Both the position numbers and the translations under genes were made by a program. This document shows positions 1 through 6,063 of a DNA stretch of 6,494 nt, piece by piece. Under the pieces are notes generated by a model. It was not told the DNA's origin. It ran no database searches and was given only the letters and a program-made list of their open reading frames with translations. The stretch comes from Lysobacterales bacterium. Its GTDB lineage: Bacteria; Pseudomonadota; Gammaproteobacteria; Xanthomonadales; SZUA-36. Where the stretch lies: the NCBI GenBank assembly GCA_009692275.1, contig SHZL01000158.1, positions 1 to 6,494 of the forward strand, in the 5' to 3' direction. Position 1 is the first letter of the stretch. Each line of letters starts with the position of its first letter.

Positions 1-951
1 GTATTTGAATTCCGCCGCGACCCGGGCGGCGAGATGACCGAAATGCGTTATCCCATCGACGAAGAACACTACCTGCTGGTGCGACGTGAAGGCGCGGACC
101 TGGTTGCCGACCTGCAGCAACGCCAGATTACCCGCGAAATTGCCCAGGCTGAGGGCGTGATCAATTCCTCGCTGTTTCTTGCCGCGCGCGCGGCTGGCCT
201 CAAAGACCAGATGATATTGGAGCTGGCCAATATTTTCGGCTGGGACATCGATTTCGTGCTGGACATACGCGACGGTGACCGTTTCATGCTGGTCTACGAA
301 AAAATCTTCCGCGATGGCGAGTTTCTGCGCGACGGAAAGATCCTGGCGGCGACTTTCATCAACCAGGGCGAACGGTTCCAGGCCATCCGGTATGACAACG
401 GCGAGATTGCGGACTACTACGCACCGGATGGTCGCAACATGCGCAAGGAATTCCTGCGCGCGCCGCTGAATTTTTCCTACATCAGCTCCGCTTTCAACCC
501 CAAACGCATGCACCCGATCCTCAAGCGCATCCGGCCGCACAACGGCATTGATTACTTTGCACCGCCGGGCACGCCAGTCTATGCGGCCGGCAACGGCACC
601 GTGATTCGCTCCGCCTACTCGGCTACCAACGGGAACCATGTGTTCATCCAGCATTCCAACAGCATCGTGACCAAGTACCTGCATTTTTCCAAGCAAGCCG
701 TAATGCAGGGTCAGAAAGTGAACCAAGGCCAGACCATCGGCTATGTTGGCTCGACTGGCCTGGCAACAGGCCCGCATCTGCATTACGAGTTCGTGTTGGA
801 CGGAGTACACCGGGATCCGCGAACTGTGCCCTTGCCCAAGGTGGAGCCACTGGGCCCTGACTTACTGCTGGACTTTCAGCAGAAAGCTGCTCCCATGTTG
901 ACCCAGCTCAGCAGACTGGAGTCGGCATCGCTGTATGCGCAACGGCAGTGA
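1..951 (+). CDS. M23-family murein DD-endopeptidase, MepM-like (5' end outside window)
   Basis: Zinc metallo-endopeptidase expected to act in the periplasm on peptide cross-links of peptidoglycan. The frame is open from base 1, so the gene begins upstream and about 316 codons are visible; the ATG at 34 is internal. The middle part (about 163-350) resembles the OapA/Csd3-type domain that precedes the catalytic domain in E. coli MepM (recalled as about 440 aa). The catalytic LytM/M23 domain (about 470-820) has every expected residue: H and D of HNGID (H at 538-540) and the last H of GPHLH as zinc ligands, with H of YLHFS and the first H of HLH as catalytic histidines. The LysM region and membrane anchor or signal of MepM would lie outside the window. 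It overlaps anmK by 17 bases, as in the Pseudomonas arrangement of an M23 gene beside anmK, so the two are probably co-transcribed. The family is certain; the exact bond cleaved is inferred. Confidence 0.93.
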   Translation, partial: VFEFRRDPGGEMTEMRYPIDEEHYLLVRREGADLVADLQQRQITREIAQAEGVINSSLFLAARAAGLKDQMILELANIFGWDIDFVLDIRDGDRFMLVYEKIFRDGEFLRDGKILAATFINQGERFQAIRYDNGEIADYYAPDGRNMRKEFLRAPLNFSYISSAFNPKRMHPILKRIRPHNGIDYFAPPGTPVYAAGNGTVIRSAYSATNGNHVFIQHSNSIVTKYLHFSKQAVMQGQKVNQGQTIGYVGSTGLATGPHLHYEFVLDGVHRDPRTVPLPKVEPLGPDLLLDFQQKAAPMLTQLSRLESASLYAQRQ

Positions 952-2101
952 CGACAGGTTTTTTATCGGCATGTTATCCGGCACCAGCCGGGATGGTGTC
1001 GATACGGTTTTGGTACATTTCAGCAACAATCTGCCCAAGGTCATTGCGTCCTACTGTGTAGCCTATCCGGCGCCGCTGCAGGAGATGCTGCGCAAGATGA
1101 TAGACCGCCGCATCCGTCCCGCAGAGGAGGAAATGGCGGTGGTGACCGAGGATTTGGCGGAGGTTTTTGCCCTTTCGGTGTGGGCCTTGCTCGACCAGGC
1201 CGGCGTCAAGGCCAAGGATGTGGTCGCCATCGGTTCCCACGGCCAGACGGTGTGGCACCGCCCGACCGGTAAAAACCCGGAATCCATCCAGCTCGGCCGG
1301 CCCCAGCTCATTGCCAACCTCACCGGCATTCCCACGGTGGGCAATTTCCGCCAGGCAGACATTGCCGCCGGAGGCCAGGGAGCGCCACTGGCTCCCTTGT
1401 TGCACGGCGCCCTGCTCATGCCCGCAGGAGGCGTGCGCGCGGTGCTCAACATTGGCGGTATTTCCAATATTTCGGTGCTTGCCGCCAACGGCATGATCAG
1501 CGGCTACGACACCGGTCCGGGGAATTGCCTGCTGGATGCCTGGGTAAAAAAACACGAAGGCAGCGACTTTGATGATGGCGGGCAATGGGCTGCCGGCGGC
1601 ACCGCGGACGGAAGTTTGCTGGAACTGTTGCTGGCCGACCCGTATTTCGCCCTGCCGCCACCCAAGAGCACCGGTGTGGAGTATTTCAACATCTACTGGC
1701 TGAAGAAGTGCATGGACGAGCACGCATCCGCCCCTGCCGGCGAGGACCCTGGGGTGAGTGATCGCCCAGGTGGCCCCCCAGGCGCCAGGGACGTCCAGGC
1801 CACGCTCAGTGAACTGACTGCCCGCTCCGTGGCAACCGCTGTCCGCCACAGCGGGGCCAGCGAGCTACTGGTTTGCGGCGGTGGCGTGCACAACCTGGAT
1901 TTGCTCAAGCGCCTGCAGCGCTTGCTGCCGGACACCCGGGTGGGCCCGACCAGTGATAGCGGCATAGACCCGGATCTGGTGGAGGCCATCCTGTTTGCCT
2001 GGCTGGCGCGTGAGCGCATTGCCAACAGGGCGCTGGACACACGTCGCATCACTGGAGCGCGTGAACCGGTAGTGCTGGGTGAAGTTTTCGATCCGGCCTG
2101 A
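935..2101 (+). CDS. anmK: anhydro-N-acetylmuramic acid kinase
   Basis: AnmK phosphorylates 1,6-anhydro-MurNAc with ATP and opens the anhydro ring, giving MurNAc-6-phosphate in the cytoplasm. This returns lytic transglycosylase products to peptidoglycan recycling. Family motifs appear in order: the nucleotide loop GMLSGTSRDGVD (12-23), SHGQTVWHRP (101-110), QLGRPQLIANLTGIPTVGNF (119-138), AAGGQGAPLAPLLH (144-157), LNIGGISNIS (171-180), DTGPGN (192-197, whose Asp is the presumed catalytic base), KSTGVEYFN (244-252) and VCGGGVHN (313-320). At 388 aa it is longer than the usual 360-375, mostly because of a Gly/Pro-rich insert at about 262-286. An Arg replaces the common Leu in GTS-L-DG. The ATG at 935 overlaps the M23 stop, has a weak GGAG at 918-921 and leaves only about eight residues before the first conserved strand. 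Translation is probably coupled to the upstream gene. Confidence 0.96.
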   Translation: MRNGSDDRFFIGMLSGTSRDGVDTVLVHFSNNLPKVIASYCVAYPAPLQEMLRKMIDRRIRPAEEEMAVVTEDLAEVFALSVWALLDQAGVKAKDVVAIGSHGQTVWHRPTGKNPESIQLGRPQLIANLTGIPTVGNFRQADIAAGGQGAPLAPLLHGALLMPAGGVRAVLNIGGISNISVLAANGMISGYDTGPGNCLLDAWVKKHEGSDFDDGGQWAAGGTADGSLLELLLADPYFALPPPKSTGVEYFNIYWLKKCMDEHASAPAGEDPGVSDRPGGPPGARDVQATLSELTARSVATAVRHSGASELLVCGGGVHNLDLLKRLQRLLPDTRVGPTSDSGIDPDLVEAILFAWLARERIANRALDTRRITGAREPVVLGEVFDPA

Positions 2102-2155
2102 CCCAACGCAGGGGGGCAAAGCACGCTACACTCCCCGAATCCGACCAAGCCCGAT

Positions 2156-2171
2156 AAGGTGCCCGATTTTG
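2156..2171 (+). promoter_or_regulatory. ribosome binding site and TTG start of the M20 gene
   Basis: AAGG at 2156-2159 is followed by a nine-base spacer and TTG at 2169. The first residues from this TTG form a clean signal peptide, so the site decides the start over the in-frame GTG at 2079, which has no convincing Shine-Dalgarno sequence and would bury the signal peptide behind 30 residues. Confidence 0.6.
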
Positions 2172-3551
2172 CCACTCAAGCCCGCTGCACTCATTGCCCT
2201 GCTGTTGTTCACTCCGGTACTCCGGGCACAAGCGACGCCGGCCGTTCAGGTGGACCAGGAAGCCCTTGCCTGGCTGCAGGCTTACCTGCGCATTGACACT
2301 GTGAATCCGCCGGGCAATGAGTCACGGGCAGTCGACTTTCTGGGCGCCATCCTCACGGCCGAAGGCATTTCCTGGCAATCTGCCGAGAGCGCGCCCGGGC
2401 GCGGCAACCTGTGGGCCCGGCTCAAGGGTGGCGACAAGCCGGCACTCATCCTGCTGCAGCACACCGACGTGGTGCCGGCCGACCCGAAATACTGGACTAC
2501 CGATCCCCTGTCCGGAGAGATTCGTGATGGTTACCTGTGGGGGCGCGGAGCCCTGGACATGAAAGGCACCGGCATCTCCCAGCTTGCCGCCTTCATCACC
2601 CTGCACCGTGCCGGCCTGCCGCTCAACCGTGACGTGGTGCTGGTCGCCACGGCCGATGAGGAAGCCGGGGGTAGCTATGGCGCAGGCTGGCTGTTGAAGG
2701 AACATGCGGAAATCTTCGCCGGCGCCGGCATCCTGATCAACGAAGGCGACGGTGGCACCGACCGCGATGGCAAAGTCGCCTTCAGTGTCGAGGTCACGCA
2801 AAAGGTGCCGGTCTGGCTGCACCTCAAGGCCGTGGACACTCCCGGCCACGGTTCCATGCCCAACGCAACCAGTTCCGTGACGCGCATCGTCGAGGCGCTG
2901 AACCGCTTGCGCGAGCATGAATTCCCGGCACGCATCCTGCCGGAGGTCGACGCCATGTTTACCACGATGGCAGCCGATGCCAACGAAGAGTGGGCTGAAT
3001 CTTACCGGGACATGGCCAATGCTATCCGTCAGCCGGGATTTCTCGACAAACTGCGGGCGCAATCGCCTTTCCTGCACGCGTTAACCCGCGACACCTGCAC
3101 CATCACGCGCATGGAGGGCTCCAACAAGATCAACGTGGTGCCGCCGGAGGCCTGGGCGGAAGTTGATTGCCGCATGCTGCCCGACCGCCCGGCCGAGGCG
3201 CTGGTGCAGGACGTGCGGAACTTGCTGGATGGCACCGGGGTGGAAGTGGAGGTCATCATGGCCTTCACGCCAGCGGTGTCGCCCACCAACACCGATCTGT
3301 ACCAGGCTATCGAAGCGGTAATCGCCGAACAGCACACAGGCGCGACGGTTAACCCGTCAGTTGGGACCGGCTTCACCGACAGCCACTTCACCCGCGATGC
3401 CGGCATTGCCAGCTATGGTTTCGACCCGATAATCGTTGCGGAGAGTGAAGGGCTGCGCATTCACGGCAACGACGAGCGCGTCAGCGTCGATGCCTTCCAG
3501 CGTGGCGTCCGGGACATGCAGGCCATCATCGACACGGTGGTTTACGACTGA
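2169..3551 (+). CDS. secreted M20/M25/M40-family zinc metallo-hydrolase
   Basis: Predicted two-zinc amidohydrolase or peptidase of the carboxypeptidase G2, DapE and ArgE superfamily, 460 aa from TTG. Residues 1-22 form a signal peptide (Lys4, hydrophobic core, cleavage after AQA), so it probably works in the periplasm. The metal site is complete: H98 and D100 of LLQHTDVVP, bridging D130 of GALDMKG, E164/E165 of ADEEAGG (E164 as catalytic base), E192 of NEGDGG and H432 of IHGNDE. The lid/dimerisation domain starts near residue 205 and includes the conserved GHGSMP (H227). TTG 2169 is preferred because AAGG at 2156-2159 lies nine bases upstream and the signal peptide begins there. An in-frame GTG at 2079, inside anmK, would add 30 unconserved, Arg/Pro-rich residues before the signal peptide. 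The 67-base gap after anmK suggests an operon. Substrate is unknown; a role with murein peptides is speculative. Confidence 0.9.
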   Translation: MPLKPAALIALLLFTPVLRAQATPAVQVDQEALAWLQAYLRIDTVNPPGNESRAVDFLGAILTAEGISWQSAESAPGRGNLWARLKGGDKPALILLQHTDVVPADPKYWTTDPLSGEIRDGYLWGRGALDMKGTGISQLAAFITLHRAGLPLNRDVVLVATADEEAGGSYGAGWLLKEHAEIFAGAGILINEGDGGTDRDGKVAFSVEVTQKVPVWLHLKAVDTPGHGSMPNATSSVTRIVEALNRLREHEFPARILPEVDAMFTTMAADANEEWAESYRDMANAIRQPGFLDKLRAQSPFLHALTRDTCTITRMEGSNKINVVPPEAWAEVDCRMLPDRPAEALVQDVRNLLDGTGVEVEVIMAFTPAVSPTNTDLYQAIEAVIAEQHTGATVNPSVGTGFTDSHFTRDAGIASYGFDPIIVAESEGLRIHGNDERVSVDAFQRGVRDMQAIIDTVVYD

Positions 3552-3577
3552 ATTCCGGACGATACACAGGAGATTAT

Positions 3578-3602
3578 TGGCATGGTGCTTCGCTCCATGT
3601 CG
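3578..3602 (+). other. hairpin covering the start codon of a small leader ORF
   Basis: Bases 3578-3588 pair with 3592-3602 around a TTC loop. There are seven Watson-Crick pairs in two blocks (3581-3585 with 3595-3599, and 3587-3588 with 3592-3593). One T/T mismatch separates the blocks, and a short base of G-C and wobble pairs extends the stem. The ATG at 3582 lies within the stem and the AGGAG at 3568-3572 lies just outside it. No T-run follows, so this is not an intrinsic terminator. A role in controlling translation is inferred. Confidence 0.4.
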
Positions 3603-3659
3603 CCACAACGCCCTGACGCCGGGACGACAATCACGGATCTTGCTATCATTGCCGCATGA
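3582..3659 (+). CDS. possible 25-aa leader peptide coupled to yccF
   Basis: This small ORF starts at ATG 3582, nine bases after a strong AGGAG (3568-3572). It runs 25 codons (beginning MVLRSMSPQRPD, ending DLAIIAA) and stops with TGA at 3657-3659, which overlaps the yccF start as ATGA. The ribosome binding site is the strongest in the region, whereas yccF has none of its own, so the arrangement suggests translational coupling. No known domain or attenuator-type codon run is visible and the peptide is not recognised. Against it, any ATGA start has a stop in the -1 frame, and a short open frame upstream can occur by chance. It is also at odds with the leaderless-mRNA reading of the same start. 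Confidence 0.4.
   Translation: MVLRSMSPQRPDAGTTITDLAIIAA
3641..3649 (+). promoter_or_regulatory. extended -10 promoter element for yccF
   Basis: TGCTATCAT fits the extended -10 form TGnTATAAT, with five of six bases in the hexamer. No good -35 box is present: the best at 17 bases spacing is GGGACG (3621-3626), which shares only GAC. A start seven bases after the box would fall on 3656, the A of the yccF ATG, and so predict a leaderless transcript. It is supported by consensus match and position only. Confidence 0.4.
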
Positions 3660-4033
3660 ACCTGCTGCTCAACCTGATCTGGCTCATCCTTGGCGGCTTT
3701 ATCGTTGTGCTGGCTTATTTCCTCGGCGGCATCCTGCTGTGCATCACCATCATAGGCATCCCGTTTGGCTTCCAGTGTTTCAAGCTGGCAGGACTGGCTG
3801 TGGCGCCCTTTGGCAGCGAAGTGCGGGAAAACGACCCGCCCAGCGGCGCGCTGGCGGTGATCATGAACATCCTCTGGATTCTCGTGCCGGGACTGGGCCT
3901 GAGCCTGGCTGTGTTCCACTTGGTGATGGCGCTGGTCTTCGCCATCACCATCATCGGACTGCCACTGGCGGCACAACACCTCAAGATGACCCGCCTGGCT
4001 TTATTGCCGTTTGGCACCGAAGTCAGGGGGTAA
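3656..4033 (+). CDS. yccF: YccF-family inner-membrane protein
   Basis: Small integral membrane protein of the YccF (DUF307) family, 125 aa against 148 recalled for E. coli YccF. Its molecular function is not established. It consists of two similar halves: NLIW (6-9), ITIIGIPFG (30-38) and PFGSEVR (51-57) recur as NILW (71-74), ITIIGLPLA (97-105) and PFGTEVR (118-124), offset by 65-67 residues. Two long hydrophobic regions (about 3-38 and 66-105) carry the membrane segments, and the PFG(S/T)EVR ends are likely at the membrane surface. ATG 3656 is the first Met and matches the family start. No Shine-Dalgarno sequence precedes it; see the leader ORF and extended -10 box. It is 104 bases from the M20 stop and converges with the acyl-CoA dehydrogenase, with no strong terminator between. 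Confidence 0.92.
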   Translation: MNLLLNLIWLILGGFIVVLAYFLGGILLCITIIGIPFGFQCFKLAGLAVAPFGSEVRENDPPSGALAVIMNILWILVPGLGLSLAVFHLVMALVFAITIIGLPLAAQHLKMTRLALLPFGTEVRG

Positions 4034-4054
4034 TGCCGGGGTTCCTGGACTTAC

Positions 4055-4088
4055 TCAGAACATCGCTTCACTTTCAGAACATCGTTTC
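4055..4088. repeat. short tandem duplication across the dehydrogenase stop codon
   Basis: TCAGAACATCGCTTC at 4055-4069 and TCAGAACATCGTTTC at 4074-4088 match at 14 of 15 bases with a 19-base period. On the minus strand each reads ATGTTCTGA (Met-Phe-stop). The copy at 4074-4082 is the real end of the acyl-CoA dehydrogenase; the other lies in its 3' untranslated region, between two convergent genes. It looks like slippage or local duplication. Confidence 0.8.
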
Positions 4089-5828
4089 GGGAAAATCAAT
4101 AATACTTAGCCCGCCGGTCTCCACCACCGCAGCATACGCTTGCGCCCTGGGCATGATCTGCTCGAGGTAAAAGCGCGCAGTCTGCGCGTAACTTTCCGCC
4201 CCTTTCTCCCCGTTCTTTTTTGCCGCGACGGCATGGCGCATGAGCAGCCAGCCGCCCAACACCGTGCCCGTGAGCATCAGGTAATTGAACGCGACAGCAC
4301 TTACGGTGTTGGGATCGTCGTCCGAATGCTCAACCACCCACGAAGTGGCGCTGTCCAGCAATTCCGCGCCGGCGAGCAGACGCCGGGCTTCGAGCACGTT
4401 TGCTTCCGGCATCCCGGCTGACAGTTGCCGTATTTCTTCGATCATGCCACGCAGGGTTGCAGCGCCCTGCTTGAGCAGTTTGCGTCCCACCAGGTCCAGG
4501 GCCTGGATACCGGTGGTGCCTTCGTAAATGGGCAGGATACGTGCGTCGCGCATATGCTGGGCTACGCCGGTTTCTTCCACGTAGCCCATGCCGCCAAAGA
4601 CCTGCACCGACAGCGACGCCGCCTCCTGCGCAATTTCTGTACACCAGCCTTTGGCTACCGGTGTCAGGAGGTCTGCGTAGAGCCGGTACTTCTGGCGAAT
4701 TTTCTCGTCCGGACCGTGGGCCTGCAGATCCAGCCCTGCTGCGGTTTCCAACACGATAGCCCGGGCAGCCAGGGTGAGTGCGCGCAGGGTCAGCACCATG
4801 CGGCGCACATCGCCGTGTTCAATAATCCTGACGTCACCGCGCCCGGGAATCTGCCCCTGCACTCGTTCACGTGCGTAGTCCACTGAGTCCTGGTAGGCCC
4901 GCTGCGCAATTCCCACACCCTGCAGACCGACCCCCAGCCGCATCTGGTTCATCATGGTGAACATGCAGGACAGGCCCGCACCTTCAGCCCCCACGAGGTA
5001 GCCGATGGCGCCATCGTGGTCACCGTAGCTCATCACGCAGGTCGGGCTACAGTGAATGCCCAGCTTGTGCTCAATCGACAGCACCTGCATGTCATTGCGC
5101 TGTTCCGGTTGGCCTGGTGCAACCTCAAGAAACTTGGGCACCAGGAATAAAGACAGTCCGCGGGAACCCGGGGCGGCACTTGGAGTGCGGGCCAAAATCA
5201 GGTGGATCACGTTTTCCGCCATGTCGTGATCACCCCAGGTGATATAGATCTTGCGGCCACGCACCAGGTAGTGGTCACCCCCCGGCACAGCCATCGTGGT
5301 AACCCGTCCAAGATCTGATCCGGCCGAAGGTTCGGTCAAATCCATCGACGAGGTGAAACGCCCACTGATCAGGGGCTCAAGGTAGCGCTGCTGTAAGTGC
5401 TGACTGGCATGCGACTGCAACGCGTGGATGCCACCCTGGGTGAGCTTGGTGCACAGGGTGAACGCCATGTTTGCTGCGCTGAACATCTCGTATACCGCTG
5501 CCACCACCAACTCGGGAAAACCCTGCCCGCCGAATTGCGTATTGCCGCCCAGCGCAGGCCAACCGTTGTCCACGAACTGACCGTACGCTTCAATAAATTC
5601 CTTCGGTACCGTCACCTGGCCGGCGGCACACTGTGCTCCCTGCCGATCGCCCAGGCGGTTGATAGGCGCCAGTACCCGCTGGGCAAACTTTGCTGCTTCT
5701 TCAAGTACCGCATCTGCCAGATCATCAGTGGTTTCGGCAAAGGCTTGCAGCTCAAAAACACCGTGCATGCGGGCAACGTGGTTGAGCTGCGAACGGATGG
5801 TTTCCAGTGGTGCAATGTACTCTGCCAT
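4074..5828 (-). CDS. acyl-CoA dehydrogenase, long form (FadE/DmdC-like)
   Basis: FAD flavoenzyme predicted to oxidise an acyl-CoA to the 2-enoyl-CoA, passing electrons to ETF, in the cytoplasm. The 584 aa length and layout fit the roughly 590-aa group that includes DmdC (3-methylmercaptopropionyl-CoA dehydrogenase) and many FadE paralogues. A short N-terminal segment typical of this group (MAEYIAPLETIRSQL) comes first, then the helical N domain (about 35-155), the middle beta domain with signature LTEPSAGSDLG (164-174) and KIYITWGDHD (193-202), and the C domain with QVFGGMGYVEETG (409-421). The catalytic base is E436 of IYEGTTGIQ. An extra C-terminal helical domain (about 455-584) follows. 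The start at 5828 fits the family N-terminus, although the upstream site is weak (CAGATCAGATC, no GGAG nearby). Substrate chain length cannot be told; DmdC activity should not be assumed without other dmd genes. An SDR lies upstream on the same strand. Confidence 0.94.
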   Translation of the reverse strand: MAEYIAPLETIRSQLNHVARMHGVFELQAFAETTDDLADAVLEEAAKFAQRVLAPINRLGDRQGAQCAAGQVTVPKEFIEAYGQFVDNGWPALGGNTQFGGQGFPELVVAAVYEMFSAANMAFTLCTKLTQGGIHALQSHASQHLQQRYLEPLISGRFTSSMDLTEPSAGSDLGRVTTMAVPGGDHYLVRGRKIYITWGDHDMAENVIHLILARTPSAAPGSRGLSLFLVPKFLEVAPGQPEQRNDMQVLSIEHKLGIHCSPTCVMSYGDHDGAIGYLVGAEGAGLSCMFTMMNQMRLGVGLQGVGIAQRAYQDSVDYARERVQGQIPGRGDVRIIEHGDVRRMVLTLRALTLAARAIVLETAAGLDLQAHGPDEKIRQKYRLYADLLTPVAKGWCTEIAQEAASLSVQVFGGMGYVEETGVAQHMRDARILPIYEGTTGIQALDLVGRKLLKQGAATLRGMIEEIRQLSAGMPEANVLEARRLLAGAELLDSATSWVVEHSDDDPNTVSAVAFNYLMLTGTVLGGWLLMRHAVAAKKNGEKGAESYAQTARFYLEQIMPRAQAYAAVVETGGLSIIDFPETMF

Positions 5829-5860
5829 GATCTGATCTGAAATAGGGTGTGAGTCTCCAG

Positions 5861-5866
5861 AGTGTA
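5861..5866 (-). promoter_or_regulatory. possible -10 box of the acyl-CoA dehydrogenase gene
   Basis: On the minus strand TACACT (5861-5866) would give a 5' untranslated region of about 25 bases. No good -35 lies at 16-18 bases; a TTGGCA (5878-5883) is only 11 bases away. Support is weak. Confidence 0.22.
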
Positions 5867-5885
5867 CCGGCTTTTAGTGCCAAAG

Positions 5886-5908
5886 GAAGGCGCTATTCGC
5901 ATGCCTTC
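5886..5908. repeat. short inverted repeat upstream of the dehydrogenase
   Basis: GAAGGC (5886-5891) and GCCTTC (5903-5908) are perfect inverted copies around an 11-base spacer. It could be an operator or a weak transcript end for the upstream SDR. It is short enough to occur by chance. Confidence 0.3.
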
Positions 5909-5946
5909 TGACGTGGGGCAATCGCGTCCTTGTGGCCGAGCAAACC

Positions 5947-6023
5947 GGGGTCAGAGAACCATTTCTCTGGAATGCCTTAAGCAAGAGTAACCGCGCCGTC
6001 CCGGGAAATGGTTCTCTGACCCC
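5947..6023. mobile_element. REPIN-like palindromic element (two inverted REP units)
   Basis: GGGGTCAGAGAACCATTTC at 5947-5965 recurs as a perfect inverted copy at 6005-6023. Allowing two mismatches, the arms extend to 25 bases each (5947-5971 and 5999-6023) around a 27-base centre. The left unit is itself a palindrome: CAGAGAA (5952-5958) pairs with TTCTCTG (5963-5969) around CCAT. The right unit folds the same way with two weak positions. A 77-base element of two head-to-head hairpin units, each starting with a fixed G-rich tetranucleotide, is the layout of REPINs, non-autonomous elements moved by REP-associated tyrosine transposases (RAYT, IS200-like Y1 family). No transposase gene is in the window. 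It lies between the SDR stop and the dehydrogenase start and interrupts neither. The inverted repeat is certain; the REPIN identity is inferred. Confidence 0.72.
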
Positions 6024-6041
6024 GCGCCACAAGTTTCCGTT

Positions 6042-6056
6042 GCTGCGTGTCGCAGC
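6042..6056. repeat. small hairpin just after the SDR stop codon
   Basis: GCTGCG (6042-6047) and CGCAGC (6051-6056) form a perfect six-pair GC-rich stem with a three-base loop, eight bases beyond the SDR stop on the minus strand. No T-run follows on that strand, so it is at best a poor intrinsic terminator or an mRNA 3' end stabiliser. Confidence 0.3.
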
Positions 6057-6063
6057 CATGGAA

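Larger units (their letters stand above)
5829..6063. other. intergenic region between SDR and acyl-CoA dehydrogenase
   Basis: This 235-base gap holds the REPIN-like element, the small hairpin next to the SDR stop, a GAAGGC/GCCTTC inverted repeat and a possible -10 box. I see no convincing coding sequence here; the open frames crossing it on both strands have no family motifs and run through the palindromes. Confidence 0.6.

Noticed and set aside
974..1849. Long minus-strand open frame (291 codons) opposite anmK
   Set aside because: It lies wholly within anmK, has no recognisable motif and has the composition of an antisense shadow of a GC-rich gene; anmK has all family motifs.
2127..2132. 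TACACT between anmK and the M20 gene as a -10 box
   Set aside because: No reasonable -35 box lies at 16-18 bases and the close gene spacing argues for readthrough from anmK; too weak to list.
2322..3077. Minus-strand open frame (251 codons) opposite the M20 gene
   Set aside because: The plus strand carries the complete M20 metal site; the antisense frame is Gly/Val/His-rich with no domain.
4034..4073. Terminator between convergent yccF and the acyl-CoA dehydrogenase
   Set aside because: I found no stable GC-rich stem followed by a T-run on either strand in this gap.
3436..4170. Plus-strand frame of 244 codons spanning the M20 end, yccF and the dehydrogenase end
   Set aside because: It overlaps three well-supported genes in other frames, is rich in His/Arg/Pro and lacks any family feature.
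4074..5828. Assigning the dehydrogenase specifically as dmdC (DMSP breakdown)
   Set aside because: The long acyl-CoA dehydrogenase group has many paralogues with different substrates, and no dmdA, dmdB or dmdD is visible nearby.
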